Shown: positions 1 to 9,500 of the stretch, one piece after another
Layout: each line of letters opens with the position of its first letter
Numbering within the stretch: the first letter of the stretch is position 1
Source of the DNA: Planctomicrobium piriforme
GTDB taxonomy: Bacteria > Planctomycetota > Planctomycetia > Planctomycetales > Planctomycetaceae
Direction of reading: 5' to 3'
Assembly (NCBI GenBank): GCA_945860955.1
Contig: CAMATH010000014.1
Span: 1 to 64,000, forward strand
DNA: 64,000 nucleotides
Position numbers and translations under genes: made by a program
The notes under the pieces: generated by a model
Databases searched by the model: none
What the model saw: the letters and a program-made list of their open reading frames with translations, nothing else
What the model was told of the DNA's origin: nothing

Positions 1-556
1 CATGTATCCCTCTCCTGCACACAATTCCAGGCGTGGTGGCCAGTCCCACCCACGTCGTCGCATAAGTATACTAATGTATATTCATGTTGTCAAGGGGGAA
101 ATCTCGCTTTTTTTGACTAAAACGACAGACCCCAAGCCGGATGGGGTCTCCAGGCGCATCTCCCCTGAATCCGCGATTGAATCGCGTCGCTGGGAGGGCG
201 CAACAAAAAATACGAAACCCCAACACGGAAAACGCGAGTGTCAATTCCGAATTTTCATCACCCCAGTGCCGCTTCCCGCTGGGGCCGTGGGAGCGGAGGC
301 GACTTGAGGCCACTGCGGCAAGGTGCCTCGAGTCCCTGCCCCTTGACGGGAGGTCCGGACGGGAAATCGAGAAAAATTGGAGTAGACCTCGATTTCCGTG
401 TGAGCCTGGAGAGCCGGACGGCGTTTTGATGGCAGAGAACTGAATGAATTGACTGCCGATCGATGCTCCTCAGGGTTGCGAACCGTTCCACGAGTGCGGC
501 CGACAGCTTACGAGGACGTGTCGACTGTGACTTCCAATGCGGGAGTATCTGGTGCC
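1..556. other. Leading intergenic region with one hairpin
   Basis: I see no convincing gene here. A perfect inverted repeat has 8-bp arms AGACCCCA (127-134) and TGGGGTCT (142-149) around a 7-nt loop. No strong T-run follows on the plus strand and only a short one on the minus strand, so its role as a terminator is uncertain. The region directly precedes the first zinc-ribbon gene and probably carries its promoter, but I cannot name a clear -35/-10 pair. Confidence 0.4.
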
Positions 557-1996
557 ATGCGTGAGTTCAAGCAAACGTGCCCGACCTGTCAGGTGACGGT
601 CGACCTCGAGGCACTGCGGAAGTCTGGAAGGGTCGTCTGCCCGTTTTGCGCGGCGGATTTGGCGGGATCGATTGCCGGGGTAACCACGCCGGTTTCGAAT
701 CAAAGCGCTGCGGGGTCGGGCCGGAACTCTCTCGACTTCCCGCCCTCGGGCAGCAAGATTGAGATCATTGAGCAGACGCCAGAGAAACTGGTGGTCTGTT
801 TGCGTTCCCCCTACGCGGGATTGCTGGGCTGTGTTGCCGGCTTCTACCTTGCGATCCTGCTAGCCGTTTCATCGATCGCCTTGACTCAGCATTCTGACCG
901 CATCACATGGGCCGGTGCCGCCGTTCTCGGTGCGATGCTGCTGGGGGGGCTGTCGATCGCCTGGCAAGCCTGGGGGCTGCGGATGCAGCGGACCTTTCTG
1001 TTCGTTGATTCCGAGAGGGTTCTCCTACGACGGGTTGAGTTCTCGCGACAGACGGAAAGAGAAACCGAACTGGGGCCGAACGCGCGGGCGGAGCTCCGGG
1101 AAGTGGAAACCCAGTCAGATTCCAAGTGTTATCAGGTGGTGATTGTCGGTGGATCACACTGGTTGGGTTTCGGTTCCGACCAAACCAATGCCGACCAGAA
1201 TTGGCTCGTTGCGCGGATCAACCGACAGCTCCAGACAACCCAGTTGGGGGGCGAGGGAGCGCATCATTCGGCCACTGCGGCGCGGGCTGTACTCCCGAAG
1301 AGGTCCGTGGCGACGAGTCTCGCGGAAGTGAGGGCCTCTGGCATGTCAGTTGGCAAGCCCGAGGCCGCCCGCCAGGGGAGCAGGATCCAGATCCTGGAAC
1401 AGTCTCCGGAGAAACTATTGCTGTTTCTACCACCAACAGGAGTGAATACGAAGCAACTCATCGGTGCCTTCATCTGGAACAGCTTACTGGCCTTGTTTGT
1501 GACTCTCGTGTCGACACAAGAGAACGCGATTGACGGGATGATCAAGGCTGTCGGGCCGGTCTTGGTTTTTGCGCTTTTCGTGGCGATCGGGCTGTGGTGG
1601 GTGTGGATCGCCTTGAAGCCCGCCTTCGAGCGGGAACTGCTCAGCATCGACCCCCAGCGGGTGGTACTGTGGAGAACTCTATTCTTCCGAAAGTCCCGTC
1701 AAGAGTCCTTGATGGGGCCGGGGCTGCGGGCCGAATTGCAGTTGAACGGCTCGCAAAGTCATCAGCCGGATGATCCCGACTTCCGTGTGGCGATAGTGGG
1801 AGACTGGTCGGGCTTCATTTTTGGCACCAGTCAATCTCAGCCCGACAAGGAATGGCTCGTCGCAGTGATCAACCGCCGGGTCGAGGCGATGCGGTTGGTG
1901 TGCGGTCGCGAGTCGCCTGGGGCCCGACCGGAACGCGAGGCGTCGGCTGCAGACATCACCGAAAACGACTGGCATAAAGTAGACCAGTTCGAGTGA
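557..1996 (+). CDS. Zinc-ribbon membrane protein with two copies of a repeated module
   Basis: I do not recognise a named family. The 479-residue protein starts with a four-cysteine zinc ribbon (C8, C11, C28, C31). Two copies of one module follow, at about residues 66-225 and 274-442. Each module has an opening strand with the pattern I-x-I-x-E-Q-[TS]-P-E-K-L, two hydrophobic helices (87-110 and 117-140; 300-320 and 331-353), a segment around V-D/I-D-x-x-R-V-[LV]-L-x-R followed by GPxxRAEL, and a closing pattern ending WLVAxINRxx. The start at 557 is chosen because it places the ribbon at the N-terminus, as in the next gene; an upstream in-frame ATG at 449 would add 36 residues of unlikely sequence. 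It is probably an integral membrane protein with cytoplasmic zinc-ribbon and soluble parts. Its function is unknown. Confidence 0.85.
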   Translation: MREFKQTCPTCQVTVDLEALRKSGRVVCPFCAADLAGSIAGVTTPVSNQSAAGSGRNSLDFPPSGSKIEIIEQTPEKLVVCLRSPYAGLLGCVAGFYLAILLAVSSIALTQHSDRITWAGAAVLGAMLLGGLSIAWQAWGLRMQRTFLFVDSERVLLRRVEFSRQTERETELGPNARAELREVETQSDSKCYQVVIVGGSHWLGFGSDQTNADQNWLVARINRQLQTTQLGGEGAHHSATAARAVLPKRSVATSLAEVRASGMSVGKPEAARQGSRIQILEQSPEKLLLFLPPTGVNTKQLIGAFIWNSLLALFVTLVSTQENAIDGMIKAVGPVLVFALFVAIGLWWVWIALKPAFERELLSIDPQRVVLWRTLFFRKSRQESLMGPGLRAELQLNGSQSHQPDDPDFRVAIVGDWSGFIFGTSQSQPDKEWLVAVINRRVEAMRLVCGRESPGARPEREASAADITENDWHKVDQFE

Positions 1997-2031
1997 CAAT
2001 CGCCAGTGCCGTTTCGCGACGCAAACAGACT

Positions 2032-2040
2032 GGAAGGAGC
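2032..2040 (+). promoter_or_regulatory. Shine-Dalgarno site deciding a TTG start
   Basis: The stretch GGAAGGAGC lies 7 nt upstream of an in-frame TTG at 2047. A GTG at 1993 that overlaps the previous stop is the alternative start. The TTG gives an N-terminus in which the zinc ribbon sits in the same position as in the upstream paralogue, so I take the TTG as the start. Confidence 0.65.
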
Positions 2041-2046
2041 AATACT

Positions 2047-4227
2047 TTGGCTCAACTCAACAATACAAGCTGTCCGCAATGCTGGGCGCAACTGGACCTC
2101 GAACTGCTACGCGAATCCGGGCAGGGCTGCTGCCCGATGTGCGGACGGGAGGTGACCGCGCTTCGCCTGCCGGTCGAGATTTTCAACGGACGCAACGTTG
2201 AGGAGAATTGGTGGACACCACCCGAAGGGAGCCAGATCCGGGTTGTCGAACGGACGCAGGATTTTCTCGAGCTGGACCTTCCTCTGGGGGGGGCAAAGGG
2301 TGGCCACTGGAAGTCGCCGCTCGTTGTGACCGCTGTCCTTCTGCTCGTAACATGGTTCGTATTACCCCAACGATGGCTCCAGTGGCCTGTGATCCTGGAG
2401 CCGTCCACCGATGTGTTCATCACAGGGTTGGTTCTTCCGCTCCTCGGGCTGGTTTGGTTCTGCAGCCTGATCCACACGTTCCGGGGAGTTGAGCTGAGCC
2501 GAAAACGGACGAATGTTCGCGTGAATCGTCGAAGGGTTGTCTTGCGGCAGACGCTGTTCTGGTGGAGTTCTGAAGTGGTATCGGAACTGGGCCCGGAAGC
2601 GCGAGCCGATTTGCGACTGACGCCGCGCGCCATCGGGGGCGAAGACCTCGCGTCCCGATGCGTGGAGATCATCGGGGGCTCACAGCGGATTGCTTTGGGA
2701 GCGTGTCAGTCGGACTTCGAAAAGCGCTGGCTGGTGAACGCGATCAATCGGCAACTCGGTCGCTTCGAGGAGGATCTCGCGAGAAACCGACTGCCGGAGG
2801 ACGCTGGGGTTGTTCTTGAAGAGACTTGGGAGCCAACCTGTGCGCCCGGCTCGATGGCGTATGAAAGCTTGCAGGCCCTGTTGCGAAAAAACGAGATCCG
2901 GATTGTTGAAATGACACCGGAGAAACTCGTACTGAAAAGGCAGTCCGGGGGGCGCGCGATGTCCGTCCCGAACCGCATTGGGTTGACGGTCTTCACGTTT
3001 CTTATCCTGCGTTTCGTGTTCCATGGGCAGTTTCCAGAGACATCTTCGGCTTGGGAACTCGGGCTGTTTGTCGTGATTGCAGGGCTGGTCTGGTTCGTTG
3101 GTTCCTTTCTGGTGAAGACGCGGCGGATCGTCGAAACGGTCCGGGTGGAAACGAATCGGGTCGTAGTCGAAAAGACTCGGTTCGCCCGGCAGACGCAAGT
3201 CGTGACCGCGCTGGAACCCACATCCCGGGCCAGACTGGAATCGTCGTCGGGGGAAAAATCCAGTTACTGGGTCGAGATCTCTGGGAAACCGCGGGCAATC
3301 TTCTTCCGGTTTAACGAAATGAGAATGGAAGACGGATTGAAGGGAGTGGTTGACGCGATCAATCAACTTTTGGAGCGGGCACCATCGCGGACCGCCAACC
3401 TGTCCGTCGGCGGACATTCCACGAAGATCGCGGCTCCCGGAACCTGCCGGCACTGTGCAGTCCCGTTGCGCGTCGAGGTGCTAAACGACATCTCGATCTG
3501 CCCCCAATGTCGAGTGGTTTACCGCTGGACGGCATGGCCTGCCGAGAAGGTTTGGCATCTGTTGCCCGAACCGGCCCCCCCGTTGCGACCCGAGCAATTG
3601 CCTGCCGATTCGGAGATTCAGATCGAGACCGATCTGCCCAATGAGCTGGTTTTCAGTTACCCCGTCGCCAGCCGGAACCTGGTTTGGATTCCCCTGCTGC
3701 TGTGTGGATTCATTCTGGTGTCGCTGGCCGAAGCCGGTCGGATGCTTTCAATCACAATCAGCGGCCCGGTCCCGGACGCCGGGTTCTGGTACACCCCGAC
3801 AATTGTCACAACCTGCCTGATCGGGCTGGGACTGTTGGTCCACGGGCGATTCATGTCGCCGGGGCGAGTGACCGTCCGCCTCACTCCTGTGGAACTTGAC
3901 TGTCGCTGGCGGCTGGGGCCGTTTGGCTCGAGTTCGAGTCTGTCGGTTGGGGCACTCTTGCCCTGCTTCGCGATCCTCGGCCAAACGTCAATCCGCAAGT
4001 GTCGAGAATCGATCGACAAGGCCCGGCAGCAGGGTCGGTCGTTGGAGCCTGACGGGGCGGATTGGCCGGTATGCCGGTTCCGCACGGGCGAACAGTCGCT
4101 GCAACTGTCGATGGTCCACACCGCAGCGATGCGGCAGCAACTGTTCTCGCTGGTGTCCACGCGATTGAACGAATGGGGGATCGATCTGTGGCGTGCCAAG
4201 TCGAGCGAGTCTCAAGAGGGAGGGTAA
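2047..4227 (+). CDS. Zinc-ribbon membrane protein with three copies of the same module
   Basis: This is a paralogue of the preceding gene, again of unknown family. With the TTG start the 726-residue protein has a zinc ribbon (C9, C12, C29, C32), a module at about 61-238, a second at 282-443, a second zinc ribbon (C467, C470, C485, C488) and a third, more diverged module from 521. Each module has the opening I-x-I/V-x-E pattern and two membrane helices; the first two end in an INRQL/INQLL-like motif. The reading frame is open from a GTG at 1993 that overlaps the stop of the upstream gene (GTGA), so the two genes are certainly cotranscribed and may be translationally coupled. The architecture suggests growth by tandem duplication. 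No enzymatic motif is visible. Confidence 0.85.
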   Translation: MAQLNNTSCPQCWAQLDLELLRESGQGCCPMCGREVTALRLPVEIFNGRNVEENWWTPPEGSQIRVVERTQDFLELDLPLGGAKGGHWKSPLVVTAVLLLVTWFVLPQRWLQWPVILEPSTDVFITGLVLPLLGLVWFCSLIHTFRGVELSRKRTNVRVNRRRVVLRQTLFWWSSEVVSELGPEARADLRLTPRAIGGEDLASRCVEIIGGSQRIALGACQSDFEKRWLVNAINRQLGRFEEDLARNRLPEDAGVVLEETWEPTCAPGSMAYESLQALLRKNEIRIVEMTPEKLVLKRQSGGRAMSVPNRIGLTVFTFLILRFVFHGQFPETSSAWELGLFVVIAGLVWFVGSFLVKTRRIVETVRVETNRVVVEKTRFARQTQVVTALEPTSRARLESSSGEKSSYWVEISGKPRAIFFRFNEMRMEDGLKGVVDAINQLLERAPSRTANLSVGGHSTKIAAPGTCRHCAVPLRVEVLNDISICPQCRVVYRWTAWPAEKVWHLLPEPAPPLRPEQLPADSEIQIETDLPNELVFSYPVASRNLVWIPLLLCGFILVSLAEAGRMLSITISGPVPDAGFWYTPTIVTTCLIGLGLLVHGRFMSPGRVTVRLTPVELDCRWRLGPFGSSSSLSVGALLPCFAILGQTSIRKCRESIDKARQQGRSLEPDGADWPVCRFRTGEQSLQLSMVHTAAMRQQLFSLVSTRLNEWGIDLWRAKSSESQEGG

Positions 4228-4281
4228 AAGATGTGAAATCGTGGCTGCGATTCCGGACTCGATCATTCCTCGAGAGGCGAC

Positions 4282-5292
4282 CTATTGGGTTCTCACAACA
4301 CGGAACCCTGCGCTGCAGTTCCGGCTGTCGGGTGTCGTCCCGTTGCGCTCGGCGGAACGGGCGCCGAGCGGCCTGAAGCCCCAAGTGCCGCCACGAAGGG
4401 CGCGGTCGCGGCCGATTTTCGGCCCGGTGGGATCGTCTGTGGGAGATTCGGCGTAGTAGTCTGCTCCGTACCAATCGGCGCACCACTGGAAGGCATTCCC
4501 GTGCATGTCGTGCAGTCCGAAGGCATTGGGCTTGGTCTTTCCCACCGGCGACGTGAACACATAGTTGTCGCTATGACGGATCATGTATTTCCAGTCCGGG
4601 ATTTTCGACTTGACCGTCGCGTCGGCCAGGTCACCAACCTGGCCCAGTGTCTGGGGATCGTCGCCACTGGGGTACCGCGTTGTCGTCCCGGCACGGCAGG
4701 CGTATTCCCACTCTGCCTCCGTGGGCAATCGAAAGGTCGTGCCTTCCTTGTTGCTCAGCCACTGACAGAAGGCCACCGCGTCGTTCCACGAGACGTTCAC
4801 AACGGGGTGCTCGTCGGTCTGCTCGAAACCCGTGTTTCGCCACGAATACTTCTCGTCGAAGCTGAATTCCTTTTTGTCGGGATCCCAGCCCCACGCCCAC
4901 CGCTTTTCTCCCTTCTCCGTATCCGTCTTGTGCGCTGTGGCGGCAACGAACTGCCGAAACTGACCCCGCGTGACCGGGTAAATACCCAGGAAGAACGGCT
5001 TCGTGATCCGTACCTCGTGCTGTGGGTGTTCGTTTTCGAAAAAGTTGGCTTCCAGTCCCCCCATGCCGTCCGCCGGAAAAACCTCGCGGTAGGTCTTGTT
5101 GAAATAGACCGCCGTCTCCTCCGCCGACTCGCCACTACCCATCTGGAACGTGCCGGCCGGGATGAGTACCAGCTCCATCTTCATCCCGCCCCCCAGGTCG
5201 ACCGCATGTTTTTTAAGTGCTTGTGGCGGCCCGCTGCGAACGGTCTGGGCCATTGAGAAGAGGGCGATGCAAACGGCTGCGAATTTTCTCAT
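4282..5292 (-). CDS. Exported formylglycine-generating-enzyme-fold (SUMF1) protein
   Basis: The 336-residue protein has a signal peptide (about residues 1-20) and then an FGE-sulfatase/SUMF1 domain. Recognisable blocks are the opening LIPAGTFQMGS, the central FRLPTEAEWEYACRAG, and a C-terminal HDMHGNAFQWCADW, RALRGGTW and SAGFRVV. The start is placed at the ATG preceded by GAGG rather than 46 codons upstream, because this exposes the signal peptide. The active-site cysteine pair of true formylglycine-generating enzymes, which follows the RGG(S/T)W block, is absent, so catalysis of sulfatase maturation is unlikely and a binding or structural role of the fold is more plausible. It converges with the zinc-ribbon gene pair. 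Confidence 0.9.
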   Translation of the reverse strand: MRKFAAVCIALFSMAQTVRSGPPQALKKHAVDLGGGMKMELVLIPAGTFQMGSGESAEETAVYFNKTYREVFPADGMGGLEANFFENEHPQHEVRITKPFFLGIYPVTRGQFRQFVAATAHKTDTEKGEKRWAWGWDPDKKEFSFDEKYSWRNTGFEQTDEHPVVNVSWNDAVAFCQWLSNKEGTTFRLPTEAEWEYACRAGTTTRYPSGDDPQTLGQVGDLADATVKSKIPDWKYMIRHSDNYVFTSPVGKTKPNAFGLHDMHGNAFQWCADWYGADYYAESPTDDPTGPKIGRDRALRGGTWGFRPLGARSAERNGTTPDSRNCSAGFRVVRTQ

Positions 5293-5469
5293 CAGTTGAC
5301 CTCGATCCTTCAAAAAAGTGTGTTCTGGCTCCGCGACGAAAACGCAATTGCGGCGGCCGATCCAATTCGATCTTGCGATGATTGGCCCGCGAAAGCGCAC
5401 GTACGTAGACGCTTGCGGATTCGACTTCATTCACAACCGCGATCGTTCTTCGAATCGGTGCAACGCGCG

Positions 5470-6234
5470 CTAACGCAGGAATCGGCCCCCACTGATGTCG
5501 ATGAGCGCTCCGTTCACAAACTTCGCCGCGTCACTCACGAGGTACAGCACGGTGTGCGCGACTTCCTCGGCGGTTCCGTTTCGCCCCAGAGGGGTCTGGG
5601 CGCGATACTCGAGCATCCGTTGCGGCGACGTGAACTGTTCGTGGTGGCGGGTCTCAATGACCCCCGGCATGATGGCATTCGTGCGAATCTCCGGTGCCAG
5701 TTCCCGCGCCAGAGTGCGGGTCAGAACCTGAAGTCCCCCCTTGGCGGCGGCATAGGGACCGGCTCCATTCGCTCCACCGGTTTGCACACTCAGCGACAGA
5801 TTGTTGACGATCGCGCCCTGGCCGCTCGCCCGTAGATGGGGAATCGCCCGCTGTGTCACCAGAAACGCGGAGGTCAGGTTGACGGCCATTGCCGACTGCC
5901 AGACTTCCAGCGGACACTCTTCGATCCGCACCCGCCGCACCACGGACCCGGTGTTGTTGACCAGAATATCGAGCCTGCCCGCAGCAAGAATCACTTGGTC
6001 AACCAGTTCCACTGCCTGTTTCGGATCCTCCAGATCGGCGGCGAACACCCAGCCTTCACCGCCCCGTTGACGAATCCCCGCCAGTGCTTCCTCAGCACCG
6101 TCCCGGCTCTGATGACAGTGCAGCGCCACCTTGGCACCGGCATCAGCCAGAGTTTCGGCGATGGCCCGCCCGATGCCGACACCAGCACCGGTGACGAGCG
6201 CGGTTCGTCCGGTTAGATCAAACGGGTTCTTCAT
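5470..6234 (-). CDS. SDR-family oxidoreductase
   Basis: A 254-residue classical short-chain dehydrogenase/reductase. The N-terminal Rossmann motif TGAGVGIG binds NAD(P). The structural NNAG motif is present as NNTG. A Ser in NNLSLSV and the YAAAK motif give the Ser-Tyr-Lys catalytic set, and the C-terminus ends in the usual ISGG block. The frame is open far upstream, antisense to mfd, but homology begins at the Met of MKNPFDLTGR, so that start is used. The gene lies between the FGE-fold gene and the divergent mfd. The substrate cannot be told from sequence; the closest general resemblance is to FabG/glucose-dehydrogenase-like SDRs. Confidence 0.9.
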   Translation of the reverse strand: MKNPFDLTGRTALVTGAGVGIGRAIAETLADAGAKVALHCHQSRDGAEEALAGIRQRGGEGWVFAADLEDPKQAVELVDQVILAAGRLDILVNNTGSVVRRVRIEECPLEVWQSAMAVNLTSAFLVTQRAIPHLRASGQGAIVNNLSLSVQTGGANGAGPYAAAKGGLQVLTRTLARELAPEIRTNAIMPGVIETRHHEQFTSPQRMLEYRAQTPLGRNGTAEEVAHTVLYLVSDAAKFVNGALIDISGGRFLR

Positions 6235-6345
6235 CGGAGATCTCTCGTTCGTCACAGTTCGCACGGGTCGAGTCGGGAATCGTTCCGGACTCGCCGCGAG
6301 CGACAATTGTACCGAGCGCGGTCGGAAATCGAACGGCTCAGCGCG

Positions 6346-6405
6346 CAGAGCCGCGCCCGTCAGAAAGCAGTTACTGGTTTCCGCATCCTGACGGGCGCGG
6401 CTCTG
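6346..6405. repeat. Perfect 18-bp inverted repeat between SDR gene and mfd
   Basis: The left arm (6346-6363) reads CAGAGCCGCGCCCGTCAG and the right arm (6388-6405) is its exact reverse complement, with a 24-nt spacer. It sits in the divergent promoter region upstream of mfd. No T-run follows either arm. It may be a palindromic repeat unit, an operator or an RNA hairpin in the mfd leader. Confidence 0.85.
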
Positions 6406-6519
6406 CCAGAACGACTCAACACCTGCCGCGCGGGGTATAGCCGATTCATTGATCTCTGGAATTCCCCGTCCCCTCCCGCAGTTCGACCGTTCCCGGTAAA
6501 CTGCGGCCCATCCACTCCC

Positions 6520-9500
6520 ATGTCCTCCGCCACCCGGAATGACGCGGAGCTTGCGGCACTGACGGAGGTGATTCGCCAGTCGCCCGGCTTCGCTGACGTG
6601 CTTCAGGCGCTCGACGCCGGACGGCCCGCCCTTGTCGACGGTGCCTGGGGATCGGCGTCCGCGCTCACCTGTGCCGCCCTTCTCCCGCCACAACAAGAGA
6701 CCGGCGATGCGACGGCATCTGTCGCCCCCGATGGCGGCCCCGTGCTGCTGATCGTTCTCCCCCGCATCAGCGACGTCGACGATTTCGCCGACGACCTCGC
6801 CGGCTTCGCGCGACGCACTCCGCTCGTCCTCCCCGCGTGGGAAGCGGTCCCCAGCGAGGAACGGGCCGACGATCCGGTGTTTGCCGGCCGAATCAGGATT
6901 CTGCGTGAATTCGACCGCCCGGTGCGAATGCCTGAACCGGTCGCCGCCAGCGCCGTCCCGGCCAAGTCCAAAGTCGGACCCGGCATTCGGGGCATGCTCA
7001 AACGGAAAAAGGGAGACGAAGCCGAGACTTCTCCGGCGGTCGCCGTTCCACAATCCGCCTCCCCTCCCCGACCCAAGCGGATTGTCGTCACCAGCATTGC
7101 TGCCCTGCTTCAGCCGGTTCCCGACCGGGCGGAACTCGAACGGGCCACCCGCACCCTCAAGGTGGGGGATACGCTCGAACCCGAGGATCTTGTTCGCTGG
7201 TTGATCGATCGCGGCTTTTCGCGCGTCCCCGCCATCGAGCTGCCGGGGGAGTTTTGTGTGCATGGCGGAATTGTCGATGTCTTTCCATTCGCCGAGACGG
7301 ATCCGGTCCGGATCGAATTCTTCGGCGATCAGATCGAATCGCTCCGCCGATTTGATGTCGAAACGCAGCGCAAGATCGAAGACCTCAAGACCCTGTCGAT
7401 GCTGGTCGCCGGCCGAAAAAAATCGGACGAACCGGCTGCAGAGGAGGCGAGTGAAGAAGACGACGAGGCGTTGATCGCGCTCGCCAATTTTGCCCGCCGA
7501 CGGTCGGCCCCTCCCCCAGCGGCCGTCACGGGGGAAGCTCACACCGCCGACTGGCTCCCGGCGGGAAGTTGGGTGGCCCTAGTCGACTTGGTCGAATTGA
7601 CCAACGAAGGCCGGCAGTATCTGCAACGACTGTCGAACCCGCGAGGGTACTACACGGTCGACGCGACACTGGCGCGATTGAATCGGCTGCCGATCGTGAC
7701 GGTCTCGGGTATCTCGGAACACGGGTATGAGACCTCCTGTCATCTGCGGGTCGAGTCGGTCGAGCGGTTTCAAGCCCCGGCGGCGGAGATTGTCGCAGAA
7801 CTCGATCAACTCGTCGCCGCCGACGAGCGGGTGCTGCTCGCCTGTCACAACGCCGGCGAGAAGCACCGGGTGACGGAACTTTTCGCTGCGTCGAAACTCA
7901 CACAGCATGGTCGCCTGCGGGTGTGCGAAGGGAGACTGGTACGCGGGTTTCGGTTGGTTGACGAACGGCTGATCGTTCTCAGCGATCACGAGTTGTTCCA
8001 CCGGAGGGAAGTCCGCCGAACGACCCGCAAACAAACGGCCTCCACCGCCGCCCGGGCGATCGACAGCTTCCTCGAGCTGAAGGAAGGGGATCTGGTCGTT
8101 CACCTGATGAAGGGGATCGCCCGCTATCGCGGCATGCAGATGCTGTCGAAAGACGATCAGCAGGAAGAACACTTGGTTCTGGAGTTCAAAGAGGGGGCGC
8201 GGGTCTATGTGCCGGTCTCGCTGATTCATCTGGTGCAGAAATACGTGGGAGGGGCGAAGTCGGCTCCCAGTCTGTCACCGTTGACGGGGACTGCGTGGGA
8301 GAAGAAGAAGCAGGCCGCAGCCGCCGCCATCGCCGACTTGGCGGGGGACATGCTCGCGCTGCAGGCGGCGCGCGATTCGAAACCGGGAATCGCGTCTCCT
8401 CCCGATTCGCACTGGCAACGTGAATTTGAAGAGGCGTTTCCCTACGACGAGACCCCCGACCAGCTCACCTCGATTGATGCGCTCAAGCAGGATATGCAGC
8501 GTCCCCGGCCCATGGACCGTCTGATCTGTGGCGACGTCGGTTATGGCAAGACCGAAGTCGCGATGCGGGCCGCGTTCAAAGCGATCGACAGCGGCCGACA
8601 GGTGGCGGTTCTGGTTCCGACCACAGTTCTCGCCGAGCAGCACTACCGCACGTTCAGCGAACGGATGGCCGAGTTTCCGTTTCAGATCGACGTGCTGTCC
8701 CGTTTTCGCACCAAGAAGGAACAGCGGGGTGTTCTGGAAAGGCTGGAAACGGGGACGATTGATCTGGTGGTGGGGACACATCGCATCGTCTCCCCCGATG
8801 TGAAGTTTTCGGACCTGGGGCTGCTGATTATCGACGAGGAGCAACGCTTTGGGGTCGAAGCGAAAGAGATGCTCAAGAAGCTGCGGCTGGAAGTCGACGT
8901 GCTGACCCTCACCGCGACTCCCATTCCCCGAACGTTGCATCTGTCGCTGTTGGGGCTGCGGGACATTTCCAACCTGCAGACGCCTCCGCAGGATCGGGTG
9001 GCGGTGGAAACGCGGGTCTGCCGGTATGACTCCGACCTCATCCGCCGGGCGATCGTGCGGGAACTGAATCGTGGCGGGCAGATCTATTTCGTCCACAACC
9101 GGGTCTACAACATCGAGACAATCGCCGACCAGTTGCAGGCGATTGTCCCCGAAGCCCGAATTGGAATCGTCCACGGGCAGATGGGGGAAGAGGAGCTGGA
9201 AGCAACCATGGTCGCGTTCGTGAACCACCGTCTCGACATTCTGGTGGCGACCACGATCATTGAGAGCGGGCTGGATATTCCCAACGCAAACACGATTTTC
9301 ATCCACCAGGCCGACAAGTACGGCTTGGCCGACCTGCACCAGTTGCGGGGCCGGGTCGGACGGTACAAGCACCGGGCGTACTGTTATCTGCTGCTGGAGG
9401 CGGGGCAGAGTCTGACGGGGACGGCGGCAAGGCGGTTGAAAGCGATCGAGGAATTCAGCGAGCTGGGGGCGGGATTCAAGATCGCGATGCGCGACCTGGA

